Shown piece by piece: positions 51,813-62,034 of a stretch of DNA of 64,000 nt; within the stretch, counting starts at the first letter, position 1; each line of letters begins with the position of its first letter. This DNA is from Methylophilales bacterium (lineage in GTDB: Bacteria; Pseudomonadota; Gammaproteobacteria; Burkholderiales; Methylophilaceae). Under the pieces are notes generated by a model. That model did no database searches, was not told the DNA's origin, and saw nothing but the letters and a program-made list of their open reading frames with translations. The stretch spans positions 868,001-932,000 of the forward strand of contig CP081940.1 in NCBI GenBank assembly GCA_019823025.1, written 5' to 3'. A program made the position numbers and the translations under genes.

Positions 51813-52427
51813 ATGGCTTTGAATATTAAATATTTAGGCTTAACGGATTATAAAACTTGCTGGTTGGCCATGAAAGCTCACATTGAGAATAACCCTCAAT
51901 CAGATGAAATTTGGGTTACCGAACATAATCCCATATATACGACGGGGCTTAATAAAAAAAATTTTAAATTACCGAACAGCTCAATACCTCACCTTTTTGT
52001 GGATCGTGGTGGAAAAATAACGTTCCATGGACCAGGGCAGATTATTTTTTATTTTTTAATAAACTTAGATAAAAACAAGCTTTCAATAAGACGGCTAGTA
52101 TCTGGTATTGAGCACTCTATTTTAATGTATCTTAAGAATAAAAAAATAATTGGAAAACTAAAAAAAAATGCACCTGGCATTTATGTTGATGAAAAAAAAA
52201 TTGCTTCCATTGGTTTGAGATTAAAAAAAGGCTACACATACCACGGTTTAAGTTTAAATGTAAATATGAATTTAGATCCCTTCTTAGATATTGATCCCTG
52301 TGGTTATAAAGGCTTAAAAATGTCACAATTAGAAGACTATTTGCCAAAGATTAGTCAAAGTGAAGTTGAGAAGGAAGTTTTGGAGCATTTTAAATTTTTT
52401 TTTAGGTCATTGAATGAAAAACAATAA
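51813..52427 (+). CDS. lipB: Octanoyltransferase LipB
   Basis: LipB transfers octanoyl groups from acyl carrier protein to lipoyl domains. It has 204 residues. The family motifs [20 protein letters not shown] near 68, with the catalytic Lys/Cys region in [21 protein letters not shown] near 118, and [12 protein letters not shown] near 157 are all present. The catalytic Cys of the DPCG motif is intact. The start is the base after the ybeD stop, and the 3' end overlaps lipA by 14 bp. Confidence 0.95.
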   Translation: MALNIKYLGLTDYKTCWLAMKAHIENNPQSDEIWVTEHNPIYTTGLNKKNFKLPNSSIPHLFVDRGGKITFHGPGQIIFYFLINLDKNKLSIRRLVSGIEHSILMYLKNKKIIGKLKKNAPGIYVDEKKIASIGLRLKKGYTYHGLSLNVNMNLDPFLDIDPCGYKGLKMSQLEDYLPKISQSEVEKEVLEHFKFFFRSLNEKQ

Positions 52428-53346
52428 GGAATTAGGCAGGGATAAAACATCAAGAATCCCTATTAAAATTGTACCAACAGAGACCCTAAAAAAACCTTCA
52501 TGGATAAAAATGAAGCTTCCAAAAACTGCGGAGTACATGAGGGTAAAAAATTTACTTAGTGAGCGAGAATTACACAGTGTATGTGAGGAGGCAAGCTGTC
52601 CTAATATTGCAGAATGTTATAGCCATGGCACAGCAACATTTATGATCTTAGGAGATTTGTGCACAAGAAGATGCCCTTTTTGCGACGTAACACATGGTAA
52701 ACCTAAACCACCAGATGATTTAGAGCCATTACATTTGGCAAAAACAATTTCATCACTAAAATTGAAATATGTTGTAATTACAAGTGTCGATAGAGATGAT
52801 TTAAGAGATGGAGGGGCCTCACATTTTGTTCAGTGTATAGATCAAATAAGAAGGTTAAATCCTAACATTGGCATTGAGATTCTTGTACCAGATTTCAGAG
52901 GGCGTTTAGACAAAGCAATAGATATATTATATGAGTCCCCCCCGAACGTTTTTAATCATAATCTTGAGACAATTCCAAGACTCTACAAGCAAGCAAGGCC
53001 TGGCTCTGATTATTCACACTCATTAAAATTATTGTCAACATATAAAAGTAAATATCCAAATGTTTCTACAAAGTCCGGTTTAATGCTAGGTCTGGGGGAA
53101 ACAAACGATGAAATTATAGAAGTTATGCGAGACTTGAGAACTCATAAGGTAGACATGATCACGATAGGGCAATATCTCCAACCAACAGAATTTCACCTAC
53201 CTGTTGAAAGATATGTCCCCCCAGAAGAATTTGAAAGTTTAAAAACGATAGCTGAAAATTTAGGTTTTAATTCTGTTGCAAGTGGTCCAATGGTGAGGAG
53301 TAGTTACCATGCAGATCTTCAGGTGCAAGGTAAGGTCATTGAATGA
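52414..53346 (+). CDS. lipA: Lipoyl synthase
   Basis: LipA is a radical SAM enzyme that inserts two sulfurs into octanoyl groups. It has 310 residues. The auxiliary cluster cysteines are in [16 protein letters not shown] near 57-70, and the radical SAM triad is in [16 protein letters not shown] near 84-91. [18 protein letters not shown] near 220 and an arginine/serine-rich end ([11 protein letters not shown]) complete the family pattern. It overlaps lipB by 14 bp. Confidence 0.96.
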   Translation: MKNNKELGRDKTSRIPIKIVPTETLKKPSWIKMKLPKTAEYMRVKNLLSERELHSVCEEASCPNIAECYSHGTATFMILGDLCTRRCPFCDVTHGKPKPPDDLEPLHLAKTISSLKLKYVVITSVDRDDLRDGGASHFVQCIDQIRRLNPNIGIEILVPDFRGRLDKAIDILYESPPNVFNHNLETIPRLYKQARPGSDYSHSLKLLSTYKSKYPNVSTKSGLMLGLGETNDEIIEVMRDLRTHKVDMITIGQYLQPTEFHLPVERYVPPEEFESLKTIAENLGFNSVASGPMVRSSYHADLQVQGKVIE

Positions 53347-54626
53347 ACCAGCCTCTTAAAATTAATTTAACAGAAGAGTTATTAGAATTAGAAAATTTTA
53401 TAATACATCGTAGCTGTGATATAGAACAGTGGTTTAGAAGCCAGTGGCTAGAAAATCAAGCACCCTTCTATGGATCAGTTGATCTCAGAAATTCAGGCTT
53501 TAAACTAGCACCTGTTGATATGAACTTATTTCCTGGAGGATTTAACAATTTAAATCCAGATTTTTCTCCGCTCGCAATCCAAGCATCATCTGTTGCCATA
53601 GAAAAAGTTTGTCCAGAAGCAAAGAGGGTTCTCATAATCCCCGAAAAACATACAAGAAATTTGTTTTATCTAAAAAATCTATACCAACTCAAAGAGATTC
53701 TAAAAAATTCTGGACTTGAGGTTAGGATTGGCTCTGTAGATGCAAGTATTTTAGAATCCACGAATATTGATATAGACGAAAATCAGTTTATTACTATTGA
53801 GCCTATTTGCAGAAGGGAGGACTTTTTATTTTTAAAAAATAAAGATGGCACTGAATTTATACCCTGTTCAATTATTTTGAATAATGATTTGTCTGGTGGC
53901 GTACCTGAAATAATTAAAAATCTTGGACAGCAAATTATTCCACCAATTAATGCTGGCTGGCCCACAAGAAAAAAATCGTCCCATTTTCATTTTTATAGTC
54001 AAGTAGCAAAAGAGTTTTCAATATTAACAAACAGTGACCCTTGGTTAATTGATCCATTATCAGAGAAATTAGATAATTTAGATTTTTCAGCTGGTGAAGG
54101 AGAAGATAGACTTGAAGAGACTATTGATAGCCTTTTAGATCAGATACAAAAAAAATATAGTGAATATAATATTTCTCAAGATCCATACATAGTTGTCAAA
54201 GCTAATGCAGGTACATATGGCATGGGTGTGATGACTGTTAAATCCAGTTCAGAGGCTATCAACCTAAATAGAAAGATGCGAAAGAAAATGTCAGTGATAA
54301 AAGAGGGGATGTCAGTATCTGAGGTGCTGGTGCAAGAGGGTATTCACACTGAAGAAACTATTAACGCAGCAGTGGCTGAACCCGTTGTATATATGATTGA
54401 CCATTTTGTTGTGGGAGGTTTTTACCGCGTCCATACAAGTAAGGGTAAAGATGAAAATTTGAATTCTCCAGGAATGCATTTTGAACCTGTCGCTTTTGAA
54501 ACCTCATGCCTAATGCCTGATCAAGGAAGGCCCTGCCATGATAAGGCCAACAGATTTTATGCTTATGGCGTTATTGCAAGATTATCAATGCTAGCAGCGT
54601 CTAAAGAACTAGCAGAAAGGAAATGA
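53343..54626 (+). CDS. gshA: Glutamate-cysteine ligase (proteobacterial GshA, ATP-grasp-like type)
   Basis: GshA makes gamma-glutamylcysteine. The 427-residue protein belongs to the gshA_ferroox-like family (TIGR02049) rather than to the E. coli enzyme: [31 protein letters not shown] near 40-70 and [20 protein letters not shown] near 280. [28 protein letters not shown] closes the C-terminus. The 4-bp overlaps with both lipA and gshB (ATGA) show an operon. Confidence 0.93.
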   Translation: MNQPLKINLTEELLELENFIIHRSCDIEQWFRSQWLENQAPFYGSVDLRNSGFKLAPVDMNLFPGGFNNLNPDFSPLAIQASSVAIEKVCPEAKRVLIIPEKHTRNLFYLKNLYQLKEILKNSGLEVRIGSVDASILESTNIDIDENQFITIEPICRREDFLFLKNKDGTEFIPCSIILNNDLSGGVPEIIKNLGQQIIPPINAGWPTRKKSSHFHFYSQVAKEFSILTNSDPWLIDPLSEKLDNLDFSAGEGEDRLEETIDSLLDQIQKKYSEYNISQDPYIVVKANAGTYGMGVMTVKSSSEAINLNRKMRKKMSVIKEGMSVSEVLVQEGIHTEETINAAVAEPVVYMIDHFVVGGFYRVHTSKGKDENLNSPGMHFEPVAFETSCLMPDQGRPCHDKANRFYAYGVIARLSMLAASKELAERK

Positions 54627-55543
54627 TGGCATATCTTTTTATCATCGATCCTATTGAGTCTCTTAATAAAACTAAGGATTCCTCTCTATTATTAATGAAA
54701 GAGTGCCTAAGAAGAAATATTGAGGTACATTTCTCTGAAATTAATCAATTTTCAATAGATGAAGGAAACGTAAATATTCATAGTCAGAAAATTTTAAGTT
54801 TAGAGAAAGGAATAAAGTATCAGGATACTGAAATGAATTTTAGTTCTTTTTTTAAAAAAATTATTATTAGAAAAGATCCACCATTTGATGATGATTATTT
54901 AAATCTTACTTATTTATTAGATCACGCAGTTCAAGAAGGAACAGATATCATCAATAATCCTTCATCAATAAGAAATCATAATGAAAAACTGTCTATTCTT
55001 AATTTCCAAGAAATTATTCCACCCACAATCGTTACCTCAACTGCTAGTGATGTAGTCAATTTTCTTAAGATACATGAAAAGATTGTTCTTAAGCCCATTA
55101 ATGGTATGGCAGGTAATGGAATTTTTGTGATTGATGAATTAGATAAAAACATAAATAGTATTCTTGAAACTAGCACCGTAAATGACACTAAAGTTATGAT
55201 GGCTCAAAAGTATATTCCAGATATCACTGAGGGGGATAAGCGAATTATTATTATTAAAGGTGAGCCACTTCCTTTTTGTCTTGCACGAATCCCAGACGGT
55301 AAAGATTTCAGAGCAAATTTAGCAAAAGGTGGGACGGGCATCGCAAAAAAATTAACAGCTGATGATATTAAAATTGTTAATGTAATCAAAAAGTATTTAG
55401 TAAAGAGTAAATTAGATTTTGTCGGAATTGATGTGATTGGAAAATACTTAACAGAAATAAATGTGACAAGTCCAACATGCTTAGTTGAAATAGAAAATCA
55501 AACCAATTTTAATAGCGCTGAATTTATAATTGATGCACTTTAA
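54623..55543 (+). CDS. gshB: Glutathione synthase
   Basis: GshB joins gamma-glutamylcysteine and glycine to give glutathione. It has 306 residues with an ATP-grasp fold: FIIDPIESLNKTKDSSLLLM at the N-terminus, KKIIIRKDPPFDDDYLNLTY near 79, IVLKPINGMAGNGIFVID near 150, and DKRIIIIKGEPLPFCLARIP near 212. The C-terminal VGIDVIGKYLTEINVTSPTC near 270 carries metal ligands. It overlaps gshA by 4 bp and precedes apbE by 9 bp. Confidence 0.95.
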   Translation: MMAYLFIIDPIESLNKTKDSSLLLMKECLRRNIEVHFSEINQFSIDEGNVNIHSQKILSLEKGIKYQDTEMNFSSFFKKIIIRKDPPFDDDYLNLTYLLDHAVQEGTDIINNPSSIRNHNEKLSILNFQEIIPPTIVTSTASDVVNFLKIHEKIVLKPINGMAGNGIFVIDELDKNINSILETSTVNDTKVMMAQKYIPDITEGDKRIIIIKGEPLPFCLARIPDGKDFRANLAKGGTGIAKKLTADDIKIVNVIKKYLVKSKLDFVGIDVIGKYLTEINVTSPTCLVEIENQTNFNSAEFIIDAL

Positions 55544-55552
55544 AAAAATCTA

Positions 55553-56578
55553 ATGCAAAGATACGTAAAGTTTTTATTATTTATTATAGTATTTATTCTT
55601 ATATTAACTATAAGCATGCATGAAAACTTACTATTTCAAAAAAAAGATTATGTCTTTGGTACGATTGTAGATATCAAAATATATGGAGAATCTAAAAAAT
55701 TAGCTTCAGAAGCCTCAAAAGAAATCTTATCAAACTTCAATAAGCTTCATTATAAGCTCCACCCCTGGCGAGAAGGGGTGATTTTTGAAATTAACGAAGC
55801 AATTCAAAATGAAACACCCTTTTTTATAGAAGATGAAGAGGTAATATCTTTGATTCGAAGAGGTCAGGAATATGAAAACCAAACCAATGGCTACTTCAAT
55901 CCTGCAATTGGAAAACTTGTGAGTTTATGGGGATTTCATTCAGAAGTTCCTCGTAAGGCAATGCCAGATGCTAGATCTATTTCAAAGTTGGTTGAAGCTA
56001 AACCTTCTATGGGAAATATAAAAATCATTAATAATATACTCAGTAGTACCAATAAGTTTGTTCAAGTTGATATGGGAGGATACGCCAAAGGTTATGCACT
56101 AGACCAAGCTAAAAATATATTGGAGCAATATAATATAAAAAATGCACTTATTAATATTGGAGGAAATATTTTAGCATTAGGTAAGCAGGGTAATAAAGAA
56201 TGGATAGTAGGTATTCAGGATCCTAGAAATCCAAATTTAATGGCGAGTTTGCCATTAAAGCCAGGTTGGTCAATTGGAACATCCGGTGATTATCAAAAAT
56301 ATTTTGCTGTGAATAAAAAAAGATATTCACATATTATCAATCCTCATTCAGGTTATCCTGTCTCTAACACAATGTCAGTCACAGTATTAATTCCGCCTGG
56401 AGATAATTCTGGAGAAAAATCGGATGTTTATTCTAATCCAATATTTATTGAAGAGATCTCTAAAAAAATTGAAATCGCCAATGAATTAGGCGTTAGTCAT
56501 TATTTGATTGTCTTAGAAAATAACGAGATTTTAATTAGCGAGGAGCTTAATAAGATTATTGTATGGGAAGATAAATAG
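55553..56578 (+). CDS. apbE: FAD:protein FMN transferase (ApbE family)
   Basis: ApbE attaches FMN covalently to threonine residues of periplasmic-facing flavoproteins such as Nqr/Rnf subunits. It has 341 residues. It has an N-terminal signal anchor (about 5-24) and no lipobox. The FAD-binding part contains YENQTNGYFNPAIGKLVSLWGFH near 110, the metal site DMGGYAKGYALDQAKNIL near 170, and SHIINPHSGYPVSNTMSVTVL near 265. It follows gshB by 9 bp. No client flavoprotein is in the window. Confidence 0.92.
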   Translation: MQRYVKFLLFIIVFILILTISMHENLLFQKKDYVFGTIVDIKIYGESKKLASEASKEILSNFNKLHYKLHPWREGVIFEINEAIQNETPFFIEDEEVISLIRRGQEYENQTNGYFNPAIGKLVSLWGFHSEVPRKAMPDARSISKLVEAKPSMGNIKIINNILSSTNKFVQVDMGGYAKGYALDQAKNILEQYNIKNALINIGGNILALGKQGNKEWIVGIQDPRNPNLMASLPLKPGWSIGTSGDYQKYFAVNKKRYSHIINPHSGYPVSNTMSVTVLIPPGDNSGEKSDVYSNPIFIEEISKKIEIANELGVSHYLIVLENNEILISEELNKIIVWEDK

Positions 56579-56619
56579 ATGAGAAAAAAATTACTATTTA
56601 TTAATGATAAAATACGCAT

Positions 56620-56772
56620 ATGAAAAAATATTCTTTTTTAATTTGTTTTTATTTTCTTATACTAGTTGGCTGTGGTACGAAAGGAGAGCTTTATATTCCT
56701 GAGGAGAAATACCCCCAATCTCAGCTTAATAAATATAAAGATGAAATTACTGATCAAAAACAGCTAGCGTAA
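56620..56772 (+). CDS. lptM: Small LptM-like (YifL) lipoprotein
   Basis: This is a 50-residue lipoprotein, too short for common ORF cut-offs. The signal peptide MKKYSFLICFYFLILVGC ends in a lipobox (LVGC, Cys18), followed by GTKGELYIPEE, which matches the conserved G-xKGxLYxP pattern of LptM/YifL. LptM aids maturation of the LPS transport protein LptD. The stop codon is contiguous with the lysA start (TAA then ATG), the usual yifL-lysA arrangement in proteobacteria. Confidence 0.88.
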   Translation: MKKYSFLICFYFLILVGCGTKGELYIPEEKYPQSQLNKYKDEITDQKQLA

Positions 56773-58029
56773 ATGAAATCTTCAATTTTAATTAATAAAA
56801 AAGATAAATTTTTTGTCGAAGACGTTTGTATCGATTCAATTATAGAAAAGTATGCTACCCCAACTTATATTTATTCTAAAAAAAGAATAGTAGATAACTT
56901 TAAGAACCTAGAATCTGCGTTTAAAAATGTAGATCACCTTATTTGTTTTGCTGTTAAAGCAAATTCCAATCTTGCAATATTAAATTTACTTGCAAAAAAT
57001 GGAGCAGGTTTTGATATCGTTTCAGGGGGTGAACTGAGAAGAGTCATTGCGGCTGATGGTGACCCTAAAAAAATTGTTTTCTCTGGCGTAGGTAAAACTT
57101 CTGAAGAAATTAAATTAGCTATCGAAAATAATATTCTTGCTTTTAATATTGAATCAGAGGGTGAGCTCACAAAAATTCAAGAAATAGCAAAATCATTAAG
57201 TAAACATGCATCTATTTCCATTAGGGTTAACCCTGATGTTAATGCTAATACCCACCCATATATATCAACAGGTCTTAAAGAGAACAAATTTGGCGTAAGT
57301 GAAGAATCTGCCTTGAATTTATACAAAAAGGCTAAAACAATGGATTCAATTTTAATAAAAGGAATTGATTGTCATATTGGTTCACAAATAACGGATCTTA
57401 AACCATTTGAGGATTCTATAAAAAAGTTAATTGCTTTAATCGATAAATTAGAGGTAGAAGGTATAAAGATTGAACATATGGACATTGGTGGAGGCATCGG
57501 AATCAGTTACGAGGATGAAAAAGCTATTCCCTATGATGACTATGCAAAAGCAGTTACCACATTAACTAAAGGAAGGGATTTCAAGATTCTATTAGAACCT
57601 GGTAGGGTAATTATGGCAGATGCAGGTGTTATTTTGACTAAAGTAGAATATGTTAAAAAAACCCAAGATAAGAACTTTGCAATTATAGATGCTGCAATGA
57701 ATGATCTTATGCGACCCTCCTTATATGGTGCATTCCACAAGATAGTCAATACCTCAGAGACAGCTGATAAGGAATCTGTTTTTGACATTGTGGGGCCCAT
57801 TTGTGAAACAGGTGATTTCATTGGAAAAGATAGAGTCATTAGTATAGAACCTAATAATATTTTAGTTATCATGGATACTGGGGCTTATGCAATGTCAATG
57901 AGCTCAAACTATAATACGAGGCCACGGCTATACGAACTGATGATTGATAAAGCCAAAACTCATATTATCAGAGAGAAAGAGACTTTTGATCAGCTTATTA
58001 AAGGGGAAAAGGTTCTACCAGAATCCTAA
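56773..58029 (+). CDS. lysA: Diaminopimelate decarboxylase
   Basis: LysA makes lysine from meso-diaminopimelate using PLP. It has 418 residues. The PLP lysine is in LICFAVKANSNLAILNLLAK near 57, the glycine-rich phosphate loop MDIGGGIGISYEDE near 238, and CETGDFIGKDR near 343 supplies the second active-site Cys of the dimer. It is preceded without gap by lptM. A dapF gene is not next to it here; ispH follows by 7 bp. Confidence 0.97.
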   Translation: MKSSILINKKDKFFVEDVCIDSIIEKYATPTYIYSKKRIVDNFKNLESAFKNVDHLICFAVKANSNLAILNLLAKNGAGFDIVSGGELRRVIAADGDPKKIVFSGVGKTSEEIKLAIENNILAFNIESEGELTKIQEIAKSLSKHASISIRVNPDVNANTHPYISTGLKENKFGVSEESALNLYKKAKTMDSILIKGIDCHIGSQITDLKPFEDSIKKLIALIDKLEVEGIKIEHMDIGGGIGISYEDEKAIPYDDYAKAVTTLTKGRDFKILLEPGRVIMADAGVILTKVEYVKKTQDKNFAIIDAAMNDLMRPSLYGAFHKIVNTSETADKESVFDIVGPICETGDFIGKDRVISIEPNNILVIMDTGAYAMSMSSNYNTRPRLYELMIDKAKTHIIREKETFDQLIKGEKVLPES

Positions 58030-58036
58030 TTGCTGA

Positions 58037-58969
58037 ATGAAGAAAGAAATACATATTACATTAGCGGAGCCTAGAGGTTTTTGTGCTGGCGTTGATAGAG
58101 CAATTACAATTGTTGATAAAGCGCTTGAAAAATATGGGGCACCTATTTATGTGAGACATGAGGTTGTCCATAACGAGTTTGTCATTGAGAATTTAAAAAG
58201 AAAGGGCGCCATTTTTGTTGAGGATATGGAAGATATTCCAAAGGGAAGCCATGTAATTTATAGTGCTCATGGTGTATCGAAATTAGTTAGAAAAAAGGCA
58301 AGCGATTTTAATCTCATTCCTATTGATGCAACATGTCCATTGGTCACAAAAGTCCATAAAGAAGTTATCCAACAAAATAAAAAGGGGCACATTATTATTA
58401 TGATAGGCCACGAAGGCCACCCAGAAGTTGATGGAACAATGGGGCAAGTTGATGATAATGACAAAACCTTCTTAGTACAAAACCTTGGAGATGTAGATAG
58501 ACTTAGGATTAAAAATACAGAAAAAATTAGCTATGTAACACAAACAACCTTATCAATTGACGAAACAAAAGAGATCATAAATAAATTAAAGGAAAAATAT
58601 CCTAATATTTCAGGGCCAAATAAAAGTGATATCTGTTACGCAACGCAAAATCGTCAAGATGCAATTAAATCATTAATAAAAGATAAAGAGCTGATTATTG
58701 TTGTGGGATCTTCAAATAGCTCAAATTCTTCTAGATTAGCTGAACTTGCAAAACAAGAAGGAGTTGAATCAGTACTTGTTGGTAATATAGAAAACTTTGA
58801 TTTATCTATATTATTGAATAAAAAAAAGATTGGAATTACTGCAGGAGCCTCGGCACCAGAAATTTTAGTTAAAAATCTTATAAAAAAGATAAAGAGAAAC
58901 TACGATGTTTTGATTGATGAAATGAACGGGATCGAAGAAAACATTATATTTAAATTACCTAATATTTGA
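58037..58969 (+). CDS. ispH: 4-hydroxy-3-methylbut-2-enyl diphosphate reductase
   Basis: IspH (LytB) is the last enzyme of the MEP isoprenoid pathway. It has 310 residues. The Fe-S cysteines are in EPRGFCAGVDRAI near 13, LIPIDATCPLVTKVHKE near 98 and KSDICYATQNRQDAIK near 197, and the proton-donor region is VSYVTQTTLSIDET near 165-180. The C-terminus contains GITAGASAPE. Its stop overlaps the following TTG start (ATTTGA). Confidence 0.97.
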   Translation: MKKEIHITLAEPRGFCAGVDRAITIVDKALEKYGAPIYVRHEVVHNEFVIENLKRKGAIFVEDMEDIPKGSHVIYSAHGVSKLVRKKASDFNLIPIDATCPLVTKVHKEVIQQNKKGHIIIMIGHEGHPEVDGTMGQVDDNDKTFLVQNLGDVDRLRIKNTEKISYVTQTTLSIDETKEIINKLKEKYPNISGPNKSDICYATQNRQDAIKSLIKDKELIIVVGSSNSSNSSRLAELAKQEGVESVLVGNIENFDLSILLNKKKIGITAGASAPEILVKNLIKKIKRNYDVLIDEMNGIEENIIFKLPNI

Positions 58970-59424
58970 AAACTCGTAAATATAAAATACCTGTATCGTC
59001 CTTAATTGTAATTTATACAAAAAAGAATGACATTTTACTGCTAAGTCGAGCTGACAAAAAAGATTACTGGCAGTCTGTGACAGGAAGCCTAGAACCTGAG
59101 GAATCGCCTTATGAAGCTGCTCGAAGAGAAGTTTTTGAAGAGACTGGGATAAACCCAAATCAATATGCTTTACAAGACTGGAACCTTAACCATGAGTATG
59201 AAATTTTCACTCATTGGAGACATCGTTACCCACCCAATGTTTCTAAGAACACGGAGCATATTTTTGGTATGGAACTTCCAAGAAAGATTGATATCACAAT
59301 AGCACCAAGAGAACATCTGGAATATGAATGGGTTGGTATTGAAGAAGCTAAGTCCAAAGTGTTTTCTTGGACGAACCGTAAAGCATTAGAAAAATTATGC
59401 GAAATCAAATCAATTGTAAGTTAA
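58966..59424 (+). CDS. nudB: NUDIX hydrolase, probably dihydroneopterin triphosphate diphosphatase
   Basis: This is a 152-residue NUDIX enzyme. The Nudix box is GSLEPEESPYEAARREVFEETGI near 41-63. DYWQSVTGSLE before it and TEHIFGMELP near 99 match NudB, which acts in folate synthesis on dihydroneopterin triphosphate. The start is a TTG overlapping the ispH stop by 4 bp (TTGA), so it is translationally coupled. Substrate is inferred from similarity only. Confidence 0.83.
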   Translation: MKTRKYKIPVSSLIVIYTKKNDILLLSRADKKDYWQSVTGSLEPEESPYEAARREVFEETGINPNQYALQDWNLNHEYEIFTHWRHRYPPNVSKNTEHIFGMELPRKIDITIAPREHLEYEWVGIEEAKSKVFSWTNRKALEKLCEIKSIVS

Positions 59425-59434
59425 AATTTATCCA

Positions 59435-60532
59435 ATGAATATATCTACTATTAACTTCGATTCTTTTCAAAAATTAAAAGATGAAGATTGCCAGGAAAGA
59501 ATTATTAAGGCAAAAAAAATATTAGGTAAAGATCTACTTATCCTTGGCCACCATTATCAAAACGAAGCAGTATACCGGCACGCTGACTTTGCTGGGGACT
59601 CCTTAAAATTAGCACAGCATGTTCAAAATGTGGAAGCAAAATACATTGTATTTTTAGGCGTTCATTTTATGGCAGAAGTCTCAGATATTTTATCAAGGGA
59701 CAATCAAACTACTATACTTCCAGATTTGTCCGCTGGTTGTTCGATGGCTGATATGGCCAACCTAGCTAAGGTTGAAAGGACGTATAGGGAGATTTCAAAG
59801 GTGTTAGACTTTGATGAAAAAATTACCCCTGTGACATATATTAATTCAGCAGCGGATCTTAAAGCCTTTTGTGGTGAACATCAGGGCATTGTTTGTACGT
59901 CAACAAATGCACCTAAAATTTTAAATTGGGCTTTTAAGCAAAAAGAGAAAGCACTCTTCTTTCCAGATCAAAATTTAGGCAGATGGACGGGATATAAGAT
60001 GGGTATACCTCTTGATAAGATGCCAGTTTGGGATCCAGATCTTCCATTAGGAGGACTTACAGAAAAACAAATTATAGATTCTAAAATTTTATTGTGGAAA
60101 GGTCATTGTGCTGTCCATCAAATGTTCAGAGTGGAGAGTATCGAAGATTTTAAAAAAAACTATCCCAATGGAAATGTTATTTCACATCCAGAGGCTCCAT
60201 TTGATGTGTGTAAAAATTCAGATTTAGTAGGTTCGACGGAATTTATTCTTCGTACTATAGAAAATGCAAACCCTGGAACTGAGTGGTTAGTTGGAACAGA
60301 GCTTAATTTAGTCAATCGCCTTGCAAAAGAAATGAAGGCTGAAGGTAAGCTTGTGAAATTTATGTCACATGTCATTTGTGAGTGCTCAACTATGGCAAGA
60401 ATTGATCCTCAACATCTAGCATGGACGTTAGAAAGTCTTATCGAAGAAAATCCTGTCAACATAATTAAGGTTCCCCAAAAAGAGGCTGATTTAGCAAGAC
60501 TTACCCTTGATAAAATGCTCGAGGTTTCATAA
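59435..60532 (+). CDS. nadA: Quinolinate synthase
   Basis: NadA condenses iminoaspartate and dihydroxyacetone phosphate into quinolinate for NAD synthesis. It has 365 residues. LLILGHHYQNEAVYRHADFAGDSLKL near 35 is the family N-terminal core. The [4Fe-4S] cysteines are in AFCGEHQGIVCTS near 150, WKGHCAVHQMF near 230 and HVICECSTMAR near 313. It lies 10 bp after nudB and its stop directly precedes the HIT gene. nadB is not present in the window. Confidence 0.96.
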   Translation: MNISTINFDSFQKLKDEDCQERIIKAKKILGKDLLILGHHYQNEAVYRHADFAGDSLKLAQHVQNVEAKYIVFLGVHFMAEVSDILSRDNQTTILPDLSAGCSMADMANLAKVERTYREISKVLDFDEKITPVTYINSAADLKAFCGEHQGIVCTSTNAPKILNWAFKQKEKALFFPDQNLGRWTGYKMGIPLDKMPVWDPDLPLGGLTEKQIIDSKILLWKGHCAVHQMFRVESIEDFKKNYPNGNVISHPEAPFDVCKNSDLVGSTEFILRTIENANPGTEWLVGTELNLVNRLAKEMKAEGKLVKFMSHVICECSTMARIDPQHLAWTLESLIEENPVNIIKVPQKEADLARLTLDKMLEVS

Positions 60533-60943
60533 TTGGATAAATGTGAACTGTGCCAACCTCCAGTTTATCCAATTGTTTGGAAAAATAGTAAATTCAGGAT
60601 CATTGAAATAGATGATCCATCATACTCTGCATATTATCGGGTAGAGCATATTCAACATATCAAGGAAATGACTGATCTCGATGAGAGCGAAAGAGATGAA
60701 TTAATGAAGCTCGTATTTATTGTGGAGTCAGCAATTAAAATTTACTATAAGCCTGATAAAATTAATTTAGCTTCTCTTGGAAATTTAACACCACATGTTC
60801 ATTGGCACGTAATCCCAAGATTTTACGATGATAATCATTTTCCAGGCACTATTTGGTCGGAGCAAAAAAAATTTAAAAAAACGAAGATATCAAGTCAGGT
60901 AAGAAAAAATATAAATAGCTTTATCATAAAAAATCTAAATTAA
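60533..60943 (+). CDS. HIT family nucleotide-binding hydrolase
   Basis: This is a 136-residue histidine triad protein. The triad LTPHVHWHVIPRF (HxHxHx) is near 86-98 and a CELCQ pair near the N-terminus. It is probably a dinucleotide or AMP-N-linked hydrolase; specificity is not readable. The start is TTG, contiguous with the nadA stop. Its 3' end overlaps the convergent ferredoxin gene by 9 bp. Confidence 0.87.
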   Translation: MDKCELCQPPVYPIVWKNSKFRIIEIDDPSYSAYYRVEHIQHIKEMTDLDESERDELMKLVFIVESAIKIYYKPDKINLASLGNLTPHVHWHVIPRFYDDNHFPGTIWSEQKKFKKTKISSQVRKNINSFIIKNLN

Positions 60944-61243
60944 TAAACGTGTCACTTTTCTCCCATGAGTAATATGCTCATTGATGATTTCGTCAATATC
61001 TTCATTATCAACATATCGATACCATGTTTCTTCAGGATATATAACTAATAACGGACCTTCCTTACATCTGTTTAAACATCCAGCTCGGTTAACTCTTGAT
61101 AGATTAATCCCGTATAAATCTAACGATTTAAGTTTATGCTTCATATAATTGAAACAGTCGCTAGCGCTATAATTATTGCAACATTGTTCCCCATCATTCC
61201 TTTGATTAAGACAAAAGAAGATGTGATATTTATAATAAGACAT
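60935..61243 (-). CDS. Thioredoxin-like [2Fe-2S] ferredoxin
   Basis: This is a small Fe-S protein of 102 residues with the thioredoxin-fold ferredoxin cysteine pattern: FFCLNQRNDGEQCC near 9-22 and AGCLNRCKEGPLLVIYPEETWY near 55-75. The four cluster ligands are visible. Such proteins are electron carriers; the partner is unknown. Its start overlaps the upstream tonB-like stop by one base, and its 3' end overlaps the HIT gene. Confidence 0.87.
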   Translation of the reverse strand: MSYYKYHIFFCLNQRNDGEQCCNNYSASDCFNYMKHKLKSLDLYGINLSRVNRAGCLNRCKEGPLLVIYPEETWYRYVDNEDIDEIINEHITHGRKVTRLLI

Positions 61244-62034
61244 TATTCAGCCGTAGAAAAATTTTGATCTTCAATAAACTTCCAGATTCTTGTGATATTA
61301 ACTTGATCAACTTCTCTTTTCATTTGCTCACTGAAAGGAGCATAAGGTGAACCATTTTTCACTATATCTGCAGCCGCAATATCTAAATCTTCATTTCCAG
61401 AACTTTTTATGATGGCAATATTATGAACTAAACCATCCGAATTAATAGTGACCTTCATTACCAAGTTACTAAAGCTATTATTTATTTTTGCAGCCTCAGG
61501 GTAGTTCATAGATCCCATTCGCTCGACTTTTTTCTTCCAAGCTTCAAAGTATAAACGATAAATATATTCTGGAGACTTAGCGGATATATTTTTAATTCTT
61601 AAATTTTCATTTTGTGTTTGTGGTTTAACATTGAAATCTAATTGACTTAAATTAGATAAAATCTTTTCTTTATCAATTGGTTTTTTTTGAGCTTCTACCT
61701 CTTCATTTTGAATGCTCTTTGAATTTGTAGATAAATCATCCTCGATTACCTGTTTGACTTCTTTGTCTTTTTTTACGGGGGTCTTGTTTAATAATTTTTT
61801 TTCAAAGCCATCCGTTTTTATTGGTTTTTGCGCTTTAGTCTGGTTTATAGGCGTTTCTATTTTTTGGGTAACGAAAATTTCTAATTCATTTGATTGATTA
61901 TTATTTTTGGATATAAAAAGCTGTTTAAAATTAAAATTTGTAAAAAATACAAGGTGAAGAATCAATGAAATAATGATGGCTACTGTTATTTTAAGGGGCG
62001 TAAATTTTATGCTACTGTCATTCTTCATTTTCAA
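61243..62034 (-). CDS. tonB: TonB-like C-terminal domain protein
   Basis: This is a 263-residue bitopic envelope protein. A short N-terminus leads to one transmembrane helix (about 13-32, ITVAIIISLILHLVFF), then a long lysine/glutamine/glutamate-rich periplasmic linker (40-150), and a TonB C-terminal domain (about 165-255, MKVTINSDGLVHNIAIIKSSGNEDLDIAAADIVK). It resembles TonB or TolA-like transducers. No exbB/exbD is adjacent, so which motor drives it is open. It overlaps mpl by 17 bp. Confidence 0.84.
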   Translation of the reverse strand: MKMKNDSSIKFTPLKITVAIIISLILHLVFFTNFNFKQLFISKNNNQSNELEIFVTQKIETPINQTKAQKPIKTDGFEKKLLNKTPVKKDKEVKQVIEDDLSTNSKSIQNEEVEAQKKPIDKEKILSNLSQLDFNVKPQTQNENLRIKNISAKSPEYIYRLYFEAWKKKVERMGSMNYPEAAKINNSFSNLVMKVTINSDGLVHNIAIIKSSGNEDLDIAAADIVKNGSPYAPFSEQMKREVDQVNITRIWKFIEDQNFSTAE

